Assembly (NCBI GenBank): GCA_964547995.1
Contig: CAZJRB010000013.1
Span: forward strand, 1-64,000
Length of the DNA stretch: 64,000 nt
Source of the DNA: CAZJRB01 sp964547995
GTDB lineage: Bacteria; Planctomycetota; Planctomycetia; Pirellulales; Thermoguttaceae
Reading direction: 5' to 3'
Shown here in pieces: positions 1 through 8,493 of the stretch; within the stretch, counting starts at the first letter, position 1, and each line of letters opens with the position of its first letter. The position numbers and the translations under genes were made by a program. A model generated the notes under the pieces. That model searched no databases. It saw nothing but the letters and a program-made list of their open reading frames with translations, and was not told where the DNA came from.

Positions 1-59
1 AAATGGAATTACACCGCAATCCCCAGCAACAGACAGTAATTTCCCGCACGGTGCTAAGG

Positions 60-105
60 TGCGGAAATCTACTCGCTAGAAGCATCAGACACAAGGGCAC
101 TTTGC
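60..105. repeat. 46-bp direct repeat, left copy
   Basis: Bases 60-105 are identical to 48229-48274, in the same orientation. After the identical core, weaker similarity runs about 16 further bases on the right, ending in a shared CCAAGG. Both copies lie downstream of a minus-strand gene (UDP-glucose dehydrogenase here, the SGNH hydrolase there). The left flanks show no similarity. What it is remains unknown: possibilities are a short mobile or recombination sequence, a conserved regulatory site, or a structured RNA read from the minus strand. Confidence 0.9.
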
Positions 106-328
106 GTCTCTCTCCCCAAGGTTACATGACAGGGCTTGCACAGAACGGAAAAGACGGAATGTAAGTAGAGAAAACCTTGGGGGTTTAGCGAGCTTTGGAG
201 AAATGCGGGGACACAAGGTCATGGGGCCACAACAGTATGAGACGCGGCACTATCTCGTGCGACCACGAGAATAGTCTTTTGCACATTGCCGCAAGGCAGG
301 ACTTTCAGTACTACTTCAGACGTCTGCA

Positions 329-410
329 GTACGACGGCCTTCCAAGGCCGTCGCTGCGACATCGCAACCCCTCGACGGCCTTGGAAGGCCGTCGTACAAA
401 GTGTTTCACC
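329..410. repeat. Palindromic repeat element, copy 1
   Basis: A perfect 25-base inverted repeat (329-353 and 373-397) surrounds a 19-base loop. Each arm is itself nearly palindromic around TTCCAA or TTGGAA. The following bases, AAAGTGTTTCACC, are part of the element, because the second copy at 24740-24816 carries them in reverse complement along with a similar loop. The structure is that of a REP- or MITE-like element able to form strong hairpins. No coding capacity is visible. Confidence 0.85.
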
Positions 411-435
411 ATTCGGCTGAAGTGTTACGACTTTC

Positions 436-1857
436 TTAGTCCGGCACGTACCCCTTTGAACAGGGTAATGGCTGCGACTCAACTGTTGGAAACGGGCCCC
501 GCCGGACCTCCGTTACGTCGCCCTCGCCTTGGGAAGAGTCGCCTGTTTCGGGGGAACGTATCGATCGGCCGATACTATAGTAGGTGAACCCCGCGTCCTT
601 CATCTGCTTTGGTTCGTAGATATTCCGGCCATCGAAGATCAGGGGGCGGCGCATCCGGCGTTTCATCTCGTCGAAGTCGGCGTGGATGAAGTGTTTCCAC
701 TCCGTCATGATGGCCAGGGCATGAGCATGTTCGAGGGCATCGTCGCGGTGTTCGCAGTAGAGGAGCTTGTCGCCGTATAGCCGTCGTACGTTTTCCAGGG
801 CCTCCGGGTCGTGAACCCGCAAGGTGGCTCCCAGCCTAAGCAACCGTTCAATCAGCACCAGGGCAGGCGCCTCGCGGACGTCATCGGTGCCGGGTTTGAA
901 GGCAAGACCCCAAACGGCAATCGTTTTGTCGGCCAATTCGCCGTTAAAATGCCTTTCGATCTTGTCGACGAGTACATGCTTTTGGAGCCGGTTGACTTCA
1001 TGAACCGCGTCAAGGATTCGCGGCTGAAGGCCGTGTTCCCGGGCAACGGACGCCAACCCGCACACGTCTTTGGGAAAGCAGCTCCCACCGTAGCCGACAC
1101 CGGGAAAGAGGAAGGCGAACCCGATTCGGCTGTCATGCCCGATGCCGCGGCGTATGTCATTGATATCGGCCCCGGTCCGTTCGCAGAGGTTCGCCATCTC
1201 GTTGATGAAGCTGATCTTGGTCGACAGCAGGGCGTTGGCTACGTACTTGGTCATTTCGGCACTTTCGGGCGACATGACCAACAGCGGTTTGTCCGTTCTC
1301 AGGTAGGGTTGATAGAGATTCCGAAAGACGCGGACGACTTCGACAGACCGGGTACCGACAACAACACGATCCGGTTTCATGAAGTCCTCGATAGCCGTTC
1401 CTTCTTTGAGGAACTCCGGGTTGCTGGCCACGTCGCACTTGCGGCCCGTAAGTTCTTTCAGGCGCGCAGCGACCTTGGCATTGGTGCCCACGGGGACGGT
1501 GCTCTTGCAGATGACGACGGCGTCCTCGGCCAGGTGCGGTGCAATTTGATCGACGGCTGCCCAGAATGCGGAAAGGTCAACCGACCCATCGTCGGCCGGT
1601 GGTGTACCCACGGCAAGAAAGACGAGCTTTGCCGGCTGAGATGCCGCCAGATCCGTGGTAAATCGCAGGCGACCGGCACCGGCATTTCGGGCAACGAGTT
1701 CGGCCAACCCCGGCTCGTAGATAGGAACGTCGCCTTGGTTCAATCGATTGATTTTCGTTCGGTCGCAATCGACACAGGTAACATCGTTACCCGTTTCCGC
1801 CAGACACGTTCCAGTGACCAATCCAACATAGCCGGTTCCGACAACAGTAATTCTCAT
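436..1857 (-). CDS. ugd: UDP-glucose 6-dehydrogenase
   Basis: Oxidises UDP-glucose to UDP-glucuronate with two NAD+, in the cytoplasm, supplying an acidic sugar for polysaccharide. The N-terminal Rossmann motif VVGTGYVG starts at residue 4, the central helix region follows, and the catalytic cysteine lies in GYGGSCFPKD near residue 265. The C-terminal domain has the usual WGLAFKPGTDD segment. The start at 1857 places the Rossmann motif at the very N-terminus and has AGGG about 11 bases upstream; an upstream ATG at 1884 is less likely. The protein is about 473 residues, some 35 longer than most relatives, because of a polar C-terminal tail of no known function. It is the last gene of the leftmost minus-strand pair, after the WecA-like gene. 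Confidence 0.95.
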   Translation of the reverse strand: MRITVVGTGYVGLVTGTCLAETGNDVTCVDCDRTKINRLNQGDVPIYEPGLAELVARNAGAGRLRFTTDLAASQPAKLVFLAVGTPPADDGSVDLSAFWAAVDQIAPHLAEDAVVICKSTVPVGTNAKVAARLKELTGRKCDVASNPEFLKEGTAIEDFMKPDRVVVGTRSVEVVRVFRNLYQPYLRTDKPLLVMSPESAEMTKYVANALLSTKISFINEMANLCERTGADINDIRRGIGHDSRIGFAFLFPGVGYGGSCFPKDVCGLASVAREHGLQPRILDAVHEVNRLQKHVLVDKIERHFNGELADKTIAVWGLAFKPGTDDVREAPALVLIERLLRLGATLRVHDPEALENVRRLYGDKLLYCEHRDDALEHAHALAIMTEWKHFIHADFDEMKRRMRRPLIFDGRNIYEPKQMKDAGFTYYSIGRSIRSPETGDSSQGEGDVTEVRRGPFPTVESQPLPCSKGYVPD

Positions 1858-1934
1858 GGTACGAATTCCCTGTAACCGGTGCAAAACAGCAGACTTAGGG
1901 GCTGGCAGAACGGGGCTGTCGTCGAGGTTGAATG

Positions 1935-3233
1935 CTAGGCGGCCGCCCTGGAATCCTCCCGGCGGGTAGTTGCTGCGCTGGTGGAAGAGAATGGTGAGCT
2001 GATCGGCTCATTTGCCACCTGCCGGGGAACATCCGGTGGAACGACGACGCGTAGCTGGAACGTCGGTTCGGTTGGTACGCGTCGCAACACCAATCGCGAG
2101 GCGGTCTCTCGGAGGAAGGAAGGGATACCGTGCGAGATTCGGGCAAGGACGGCCCCGACCTGACGGGGAGTCATTCTTGCCATGAGTTGCTTGGCGAGGT
2201 ACCACTCACCATGGCCAAGCAGTTGCCGGTTGACCAGGAACAGGGTAATTCCCGCCAACACACCCCACGCCCAAAGTTCGTATCCCGAGGCAGATGCCAA
2301 CCAGGCGACAGCACTTGTTGTCAGACACAACCCGCCCAAAAAGGCAAGGGCTTTCCAGATATTGAATCCTCGATCGAGGAGACGGTGGTGTACGTGGCCA
2401 TGGTCGGCAACCATGAAGCCGCTACCGTTGAGTGTGCGGCGTATCACGGCCAATCCGGTGTCGAGCAGTGGAACGAAGAGCAGGGCGGCGGCAACCGTTA
2501 AGTTCGGCGAATTTGGGGTCCTGGACGAGACTCGCAGCACCAACAGTGCTAAGGTGAGTCCGATGATCATGCTCCCGCAGTCGCCCAGGTAGATTCGGGC
2601 GGGCGGTAGATTGTAGACGAGGAAGCCGGCGAGTGAGCCCGCCAGGGCCAGTGCCAACAACATGGCGGCGGTGTGGCCGTGGGTTGCTGCAATAGCCGCA
2701 ACGCCGATCGAGATGCCAATGCCGACCGTGGACGCCAAGCCATCCATCCCGTCAAGCAAATTCAGGGCATTGATGCCGAGCACCAACCACCCGATCGTAA
2801 AGACGATACCCATCATGCCCAGTTCGACCGAGCATCCCAGAATGACGAGTCGATGGACACATCCTCCCGCAATAATGATGGGAATGATCGAAAGGATTTG
2901 ACCGATGAGTTTCCACCGGGCGCGCATGTCGAACAGATCGTCGTAGCACCCCAGAACACAGAGTAAGCCGGCCGAGAGCGCCAGTGCTGCCGGCAAAGCC
3001 GGCAAAGAAGGAATACCGATATTGCTACCCCTGAAGTAGAAATAATAGGCAAGCGTGACGCTCAGAAGGACCGCAAGGTAGACAGAACCGCCCCCCCATA
3101 AGGGCGTAGGTCGGGCGTGGCGCTTTCGCTTTCCATCCGGGCGAGCAACCGCATCGAATTTCCAGGCCAGTTTCTTCGCGACCGGAGTCATTGCGAGGGT
3201 AATGGCAATTGCGATTACAACAGCGAGAGTCAT
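1935..3233 (-). CDS. WecA-like undecaprenyl-phosphate GlcNAc-1-P transferase
   Basis: Polytopic membrane phosphoglycosyl transferase of the MraY/WecA family, expected to move a HexNAc-1-phosphate from UDP-sugar onto undecaprenyl phosphate and so start a lipid-linked glycan. About ten hydrophobic segments are visible. Family motifs are present: the acidic GCYDDLFDMRARWK, NALNLLDGMDGLA, YLGDCGSM, and a histidine cluster HGHVHHRLLDRG near residue 280 that points to the WecA/TagO branch rather than MraY. A hydrophilic C-terminal tail of about 70 residues is unusual. It lies 77 bases upstream of ugd on the same strand and probably shares its transcript. A second, unrelated initiating transferase is encoded at 12085-12774, so either may start the repeat unit. 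Confidence 0.9.
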   Translation of the reverse strand: MTLAVVIAIAITLAMTPVAKKLAWKFDAVARPDGKRKRHARPTPLWGGGSVYLAVLLSVTLAYYFYFRGSNIGIPSLPALPAALALSAGLLCVLGCYDDLFDMRARWKLIGQILSIIPIIIAGGCVHRLVILGCSVELGMMGIVFTIGWLVLGINALNLLDGMDGLASTVGIGISIGVAAIAATHGHTAAMLLALALAGSLAGFLVYNLPPARIYLGDCGSMIIGLTLALLVLRVSSRTPNSPNLTVAAALLFVPLLDTGLAVIRRTLNGSGFMVADHGHVHHRLLDRGFNIWKALAFLGGLCLTTSAVAWLASASGYELWAWGVLAGITLFLVNRQLLGHGEWYLAKQLMARMTPRQVGAVLARISHGIPSFLRETASRLVLRRVPTEPTFQLRVVVPPDVPRQVANEPISSPFSSTSAATTRREDSRAAA

Positions 3234-3699
3234 TTCCGGTTCTCAGTTGGACTCACTTAAGATAATGGTCACAATCGGGCGATCCCCTGAAAATCTTCAC
3301 CACAAACAGGACGAAGCCGATACTTCTTGCTTCTTGTGAATGGGCCCATTTTCTGCAAATGCCCCAGATTTGTGTAAGTTCCCGTCTTAACTCCCAAGAC
3401 TTGCGTGGGGACTAATATGGAGGGTGTCTCGATGATAGCCAAGAAGAAAATGAGGAATGCCCGACTGAAATGAACAGCAAGAGTGCTCGAAAGCGGGGGG
3501 AGGGTAACGTTGAGACAGGAATGAGGCAAGACCACTTTGTGGGGATTTTGTGAATGTGGGGCAAGGAGGCAGCCAGGGATAGTTGCCGCTGGGCAATGTA
3601 CGCGAAAGTCTTGCCCGCCAGACTGTTCTTGCAGCAAGCCGGGCAAGTCGCCCATAATTGGGTTTCCAAGGCCAACACGATCTGAAGCGAGCATCAGGG
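3234..3699. other. Divergent intergenic region
   Basis: This stretch separates the minus-strand WecA-like gene from the plus-strand 2-epimerase gene, so promoters for both directions should lie here. I see no protein-like frame and no RNA gene. No promoter was clear enough to place. Confidence 0.5.
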
Positions 3700-4794
3700 A
3701 TGAAGATTATCAGCGTTGCCGGGGCTCGTCCCAATTTCATGAAGATTGCCCCCTTGCTAGAGGCATTGACGGCCAGGGATGCAATCGAGTTGCTACTGGT
3801 TCACACCGGCCAGCACTATGATGAGCAGATGAACGCCCTGTTCTTCAGCGAACTGGGCATCCGCAAACCGGACGTGAACCTCGGCATTGGTTCCGCCAGC
3901 CACGCCGTACAGACGGCAGAGATCATGAAGGCGTTTGAGCCGGTGCTGGTCGAAGAGGAGCCCGATGCCGTGCTGGTCGTCGGCGACGTCAACAGCACCA
4001 TCGCCTGCGGGTTGGTGGCGGTCAAACTCGGAGTCAAGCTCGTCCACGTCGAGGCGGGATTGCGAAGTTTCGATCGGACCATGCCCGAAGAAATCAACCG
4101 CATTCTCACGGATAGCATCAGTGACATTCTCTTCTGCTCCGAGCAAAGCGGCGTGGACAACCTCAAGTGGGAAGGCGTTTCCGGGGAAAAAATCTTCCTG
4201 GTTGGCAATGTCATGATCGATACGCTCCTGAACAACCGCGAAAAGGCCGAGCGGTCGACCATTCTCGGTGATTTGGGACTGCAACAGGGTGAATATGTAG
4301 TGTTGACGCTGCACCGGCCGGCCAATGTGGACGATCCGGCCGTCCTCGGCGGGATTTTTGACGGATTAGCGGTCATCCAAAGGGATCTGCCGATCATCTT
4401 TCCGATCCATCCCCGAACGCGGAAGAATATCGAAGGGTCTGCTTTGGCCAAACGCGTGGGCGGGATGCAGAATCTGCGTCTGCTCGAGCCCGCGGGATAC
4501 CTCGACTTCCTGAAACTGATGGGATCCGCCAAAGCGGTCTTGACCGACTCGGGTGGAATTCAGGAGGAGACAACCGTTTTGGATATCCCTTGCCTCACCT
4601 TGAGACCGAATACGGAGCGACCCCTGACGACTGAAATCGGCACGAGTCGGCTCGTCGGCGCGGATAGTGGGAAGATCATCGCGGCATGGCGCGACATCCA
4701 ATCCGACAATTGGCCGGCACCCCAAATACCCGAATTGTGGGACGGCCGGGCCGCCGAGCGGATTGCCCAAATCCTGGTCGAAAAACTTGCATGA
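3700..4794 (+). CDS. wecB: UDP-N-acetylglucosamine 2-epimerase (non-hydrolysing), copy 1
   Basis: Interconverts UDP-GlcNAc and UDP-ManNAc, or a related 2-acetamido sugar, in the cytoplasm. The protein of 364 residues begins MKIISVAGARPNFMKIAPLL, typical of the family, which fixes the start at 3700 rather than 42 bases upstream. Later motifs are HVEAGLRS near residue 116, the UDP-binding TDSGGIQEE near 285, and LRPNTERP. The last is the form seen in the MnaA/WbpI-like branch, unlike the RDTTERPEAV of the second copy at 13169. The two enzymes may therefore act on different nucleotide sugars. It stands about 160 bases before gmd on the same strand. Confidence 0.92.
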   Translation: MKIISVAGARPNFMKIAPLLEALTARDAIELLLVHTGQHYDEQMNALFFSELGIRKPDVNLGIGSASHAVQTAEIMKAFEPVLVEEEPDAVLVVGDVNSTIACGLVAVKLGVKLVHVEAGLRSFDRTMPEEINRILTDSISDILFCSEQSGVDNLKWEGVSGEKIFLVGNVMIDTLLNNREKAERSTILGDLGLQQGEYVVLTLHRPANVDDPAVLGGIFDGLAVIQRDLPIIFPIHPRTRKNIEGSALAKRVGGMQNLRLLEPAGYLDFLKLMGSAKAVLTDSGGIQEETTVLDIPCLTLRPNTERPLTTEIGTSRLVGADSGKIIAAWRDIQSDNWPAPQIPELWDGRAAERIAQILVEKLA

Positions 4795-4954
4795 CCGGAA
4801 GGACCCGACTTCCTTGCCCAGGTGCAAGAAGGATGGTACATTCCATAGAGTCGTTGCCGTGTGGCGAGTGAGATTCCGGTAAGTCTTGCAGGTCTCATTT
4901 CATCCGACAGAATAAAATTCCAAAATTCCAAATTCCAGAATTCCGGAAGGCTTG

Positions 4955-5929
4955 ATGGCTCGCAAAGCACTCATCACCGGCATCACGGGACAAGACGGAT
5001 CGTATCTGGCTGAGTTCCTTTTGGAAAAAGGGTACGAAGTTTACGGGATGATCCGTCCCTCCAGTACGGAAGATTGCGAGCGAATCGAACATATCCGGGA
5101 GCGGCTGATGCTCTGTGAAGGAGATCTTCTGGACCAGGGTTCGATGATTACCCTGTTGCAGGAGGCCCGCCCGCAGGAAGTCTATCATCTGGCCGCACAG
5201 AGCTTTGTCCCGACGAGTTGGCGACTGCCGCTGTTGACCGGTGATTTCACCGCCTTGGGAGTGAACCGCGTCCTGGAAGCGATTCGGCTTGTTGACCCGA
5301 CGATTCGTTTCTACCAGGCCGGCAGCAGCGAGATGTTCGGCAAGGCGGATCACGAGCCGCAGAACGAGCGTACGCCCTTCGTACCCCGCAGTCCCTACGG
5401 CGTGGCTAAGGTCTTCGGCCATTGGATTACCGTGAACTACCGCGCGAACTACGATCTGTTCGCTTGCGGCGGCATCTGCTTCAATCACGAATCGCCAAGA
5501 CGGGGAAAGGAGTTCGTGAGCCGAAAAATTACCGATGGCGTTGCGCGAATCAAGCACGGCTTGCAGGACAAATTGACGCTCGGCAACCTCGAAGTGTTGC
5601 GGGATTGGGGGTTTGCGGGCGACTACGTCAAGGCGATGTGGATGATGCTTCAGCAGGACAAGCCCGACGACTACGTCGTGGCCACCGGCCAGTCCCACTC
5701 GCTCGGACAACTCGTCGAATTGGCGTTCGGGCACGTCGGCCTGAACTGGCAAGACTACGTCAGGACCGATCCGAAGTTCTTCCGGCCCGCAGAGCCAAAC
5801 GTTCTCCGGGGTGATGCCAGTAAGGCCCGGAAGGTACTCGGTTGGAAGCCCGAAATCTCTTTCGCAGAACTGGTTCGAATGATGGTGGATGCCGATATGG
5901 ATCGGGTTGCGCGAGAAGCAGGCCGGTAA
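4955..5929 (+). CDS. gmd: GDP-mannose 4,6-dehydratase-like SDR, divergent copy
   Basis: Extended short-chain dehydrogenase expected to turn GDP-mannose into GDP-4-keto-6-deoxymannose. Glycine motif TGITGQDGSY lies at residues 8-17, the catalytic set is SSEMFG plus YGVAK, and the late SHSLGQLVELAF block is gmd-like. At about 324 residues it is short for the family. The conserved RRSSTFNT segment present in the neighbour at 6929-7945 is replaced by RPSSTEDCERIE, so the two copies are not recent duplicates. It might instead act on the 4-keto product. The start at ATG 4955 follows GGAAGG closely; a TTG sits immediately upstream. It converges with the fucose synthase gene on the other strand. Confidence 0.82.
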   Translation: MARKALITGITGQDGSYLAEFLLEKGYEVYGMIRPSSTEDCERIEHIRERLMLCEGDLLDQGSMITLLQEARPQEVYHLAAQSFVPTSWRLPLLTGDFTALGVNRVLEAIRLVDPTIRFYQAGSSEMFGKADHEPQNERTPFVPRSPYGVAKVFGHWITVNYRANYDLFACGGICFNHESPRRGKEFVSRKITDGVARIKHGLQDKLTLGNLEVLRDWGFAGDYVKAMWMMLQQDKPDDYVVATGQSHSLGQLVELAFGHVGLNWQDYVRTDPKFFRPAEPNVLRGDASKARKVLGWKPEISFAELVRMMVDADMDRVAREAGR

Positions 5930-5971
5930 TGGCAACAGCGGCGCACAGGGAACGTAAAGGGCGATGACAGC

Positions 5972-6913
5972 TTACGACTTGCGCTGTTGCCACCACTGGA
6001 TGGTGTGCCGGAGCCCCTCGTCGAAATCGACTTCCGCCCGAAAGCCGAACTGAGTTGCCCGTTCGGTATCGAGAGATCGGCGGGGTTGGCCGTCGGGTTT
6101 GGAGGTGTCCCAAACCAGTTCTCCCTCAAATCCGACGATCCCTTTGATCTTGTCGGCCAGATCGCGGATGGTGATTTCGAAGCCGGCGCCGAGATTGACG
6201 GGTTCAGGTCCGTCGTAGCACCTGGTGGCCAGAGTAATTCCGCGGGCACAGTCCTCGACGAAGAAAAATTCCCGGCTGGCGTTGCCCGTTCCCCACACTT
6301 CGACCTGGCCGTCACCACGTTCCTTGGCCTCGATGAATTTGCGGATCAACGCGGGAATGACGTGCGAAGAGTCCGGATCGAAGTTGTCGCCGGGGCCGTA
6401 GAGATTGACCGGCAAGAGATAAATGCCGTTAAGCCCATACTGGGCACGGTAGGCCTGCAACATCACCAACAACGCCTTCTTGGCGATACCGTAAGGAGCG
6501 TTGGTTTCCTCGGGGTAACCGTTCCAGAGTTCCTCCTCGCAAAACGGCACGGGAGTGAACTTGGGGTAGGCACAGATGGTTCCGATTTGGACGAATTTCT
6601 TCAGGCCTGCTCGCCGCGCATGTTCGATCAGGTGCAAGCCCATGACCATGTTCGAATAGAAAAACCTGCCGGGGTTCTCGCGATTGGCGCCGATGCCGCC
6701 CACCTCGGCCGCGAGATGGATGACGATACTTGGTTGCATCCGGCGGTACATTCTCGCCACGTCCTCCTCGCGAGTGAAGTCGTAGTCTTCGATCAACGGG
6801 ACGAGAATGTTCTCGGATGCGGCGCCTTGGCGGACGAGTTCCACCTGAAGGTGCGTGCCGAGGAAGCCGGCACCGCCGGTAACGATAATACGTTCCTCAC
6901 TGAGATCGATCAT
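5972..6913 (-). CDS. fcl: GDP-L-fucose synthase
   Basis: Epimerises and reduces GDP-4-keto-6-deoxymannose to GDP-L-fucose with NADPH. The 313-residue length is typical. The Rossmann motif GGAGFLG sits near residue 12 and the catalytic YGIAK is preceded by the family's ETNAPYGIAKKALL block; NPGRFFYSN and HLAAEVGG are also characteristic. It lies 15 bases after the end of the upstream gmd on the minus strand, so the two consecutive pathway steps are most likely co-transcribed and translated as a pair. Confidence 0.93.
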   Translation of the reverse strand: MIDLSEERIIVTGGAGFLGTHLQVELVRQGAASENILVPLIEDYDFTREEDVARMYRRMQPSIVIHLAAEVGGIGANRENPGRFFYSNMVMGLHLIEHARRAGLKKFVQIGTICAYPKFTPVPFCEEELWNGYPEETNAPYGIAKKALLVMLQAYRAQYGLNGIYLLPVNLYGPGDNFDPDSSHVIPALIRKFIEAKERGDGQVEVWGTGNASREFFFVEDCARGITLATRCYDGPEPVNLGAGFEITIRDLADKIKGIVGFEGELVWDTSKPDGQPRRSLDTERATQFGFRAEVDFDEGLRHTIQWWQQRKS

Positions 6914-6928
6914 TGTCTTGAGTTCCTC

Positions 6929-7945
6929 TCAGCACGCGGAGCGGTGTTTCGCGAGCACCCGTTCTTCCTTGGCGTGCTTCCAATCCGACTCGACCATCAT
7001 CTGGACGAGCCCCTTGAACGTGACTTTTGGCTTCCACCCCAGGACTGTGCGGGCCTTGGACGCATCGCCCAGCAGGAAATCGACTTCCGAAGGGCGGAAA
7101 TAGCGAGGATCGATTTCGACGTGCTTCTCCCAATCCAGGTCGAGATAACCGAACACCGCCTCGACGAACTCTTGCACTGAGTGCACCTCACCGGTGGCGA
7201 CCACGTAGTCGTCGGGTTCGTCCTGCTGCAACATCAGCCACATGGCCTCCACGAAGTCGCCCGCAAATCCCCAGTCTCGCTTTGCGTTCAGATTGCCAAG
7301 GTATAGCTTGTCTTGAAGCCCTTCCTTGATCCGCGTGGCGGCTCGGGTGATTTTTCGAGTGACAAACGTTTCGCCGCGTCGCGGTGATTCGTGGTTGAAG
7401 AGAATCCCGTTACAGGCGAACATATCGTAGGCTTCCCGGTAGTTGAGTGTCTGCCAGAAGCTGTAGAGCTTTGCACACGCGTACGGACTTCGTGGATGAA
7501 GAGGTGTTGTTTCGCGCTGTGGCGTTTCCGCCGCCTTGCCGAACATCTCACTGGTCGAGGCCTGATACACCCTGGCCGGCTTCTGAAGTCCGCGGACCGC
7601 TTCGAGCACGTGGAGCGTTCCGATGGCGTCGACCTCGGCCGTGTAGACGGGTAGATCGAAACTGACGCGAACGTGAGATTGGGCAGCCAGGTTGTAGATT
7701 TCGTCGGGGTCGATCTTCTGCATCAGGTGAGCCAGCGCGTTGCCGTCGGTCAGGTCGGCGTGGTGCAGGAACAAGAGGGCGTCGGCCGCATGAGGATCCT
7801 TGTAGATGTCTTCGAGCCGGCCCGTATTAAAAGTGCTGGACCGGCGAATCAGACCGTGGACCTCATAACCCTTTTTCAGCAGCAATTCGGCCAGATAACT
7901 CCCGTCCTGACCCGTCACGCCGGTGATCAGCGCCTTCTTAGCCAT
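6929..7945 (-). CDS. gmd: GDP-mannose 4,6-dehydratase, canonical copy
   Basis: Makes GDP-4-keto-6-deoxymannose, the substrate of the adjacent fucose synthase. It shows MAKKALITGVTGQDG at the N-terminus, the full LIRRSSTFNTGRLEDIY segment, catalytic TSEMFG and YACAK, and the VHSVQEFVEAVFGY block. The start at 7945 has AGAGGG a few bases upstream; a longer frame reaching 8083 adds a sequence without family resemblance. At 338 residues it is somewhat shorter than the enterobacterial enzyme. It is the first gene of the gmd-fcl pair, transcribed leftward from the divergent region at 7946-8493. Confidence 0.94.
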   Translation of the reverse strand: MAKKALITGVTGQDGSYLAELLLKKGYEVHGLIRRSSTFNTGRLEDIYKDPHAADALLFLHHADLTDGNALAHLMQKIDPDEIYNLAAQSHVRVSFDLPVYTAEVDAIGTLHVLEAVRGLQKPARVYQASTSEMFGKAAETPQRETTPLHPRSPYACAKLYSFWQTLNYREAYDMFACNGILFNHESPRRGETFVTRKITRAATRIKEGLQDKLYLGNLNAKRDWGFAGDFVEAMWLMLQQDEPDDYVVATGEVHSVQEFVEAVFGYLDLDWEKHVEIDPRYFRPSEVDFLLGDASKARTVLGWKPKVTFKGLVQMMVESDWKHAKEERVLAKHRSAC

Positions 7946-8493
7946 GCTACCCTCTAATGAACACATGATGCTACAACTCGACAACCGGCTGATTTTACGT
8001 GGCGGTGTTCCGTCTGTAAAGACCAGTGTCGTCCCCATCAGAAGGGGGGAGAACTGCAGCAGACTTGGACGTGAGTGCGACACGTGGCGGCAGACTCAAG
8101 GTGGCGGGACTTTCGCCGTGATCCATCCGAATCCAGTTGACATATTCCAGCATCTCCTGTTCCATGCCGGTGTGCTTGCGATGCCAGCACTCCGCAGATG
8201 GTAGTCCCTGCGGCGATTCGTCCACTTTTCGTACCTGCGAGGGCCTGTTCAAAAAAGCCTGGGCGAGGTGGGGTATCTGCAAAATGGGCTTGCCTTGCCC
8301 CATCGAATACGCTAATAGTCCCCATCTTTCCTGCCGGTGATACCGTGCGACAATCGAGTCTCCTGATACCTGAGCCGGTGCTTTGTATTACGGACTTTCG
8401 AGGTTGTGGAAGGCTCCAGATGCTTTCGAAACCTCTCCGTTTGGCTGTAACCTCGGCAGCACCAGGAGACCTGTTGATGACAAGAGCGCTGGT
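7946..8493. other. Divergent intergenic region, about 550 bases
   Basis: Separates the leftward gmd-fcl pair from the long rightward polysaccharide block. Promoters for both should be here. Open frames run through it on the minus strand but none resembles a known protein, and they do not continue into a recognisable gene. No RNA gene or repeat was seen. Confidence 0.45.

Larger units (their letters stand above)
1..435. other. Intergenic region with repeats, no gene seen
   Basis: No convincing gene is present. The short open frames here have no recognisable protein-like composition and overlap repeat sequence. The stretch holds one copy of a 46-bp direct repeat (60-105) and one copy of a palindromic element (329-410), both described separately. 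It lies downstream of the minus-strand UDP-glucose dehydrogenase gene, so part of it may be that gene's 3' untranslated region. Confidence 0.6.

Noticed and set aside
329..397. Possible CRISPR or Rho-independent terminator at the palindrome
   Set aside because: There is one unit only, no spacer array, and no T-run after the hairpin; a second inverted copy elsewhere points to a repeat element.
195..587. Open frame of 130 codons at the left end on the plus strand
   Set aside because: It runs through the palindromic repeat and into the antisense of ugd, and has no protein-like composition or ribosome-binding site.
811..1875. 354-codon plus-strand frame over ugd
   Set aside because: Entirely antisense to the clearly identified UDP-glucose dehydrogenase; a codon-bias shadow of GC-rich DNA.
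4914..4946. Short tandem AAATTCC-like repeats before gmd
   Set aside because: Low-complexity sequence of a few units with no sign of function; possibly only slippage.
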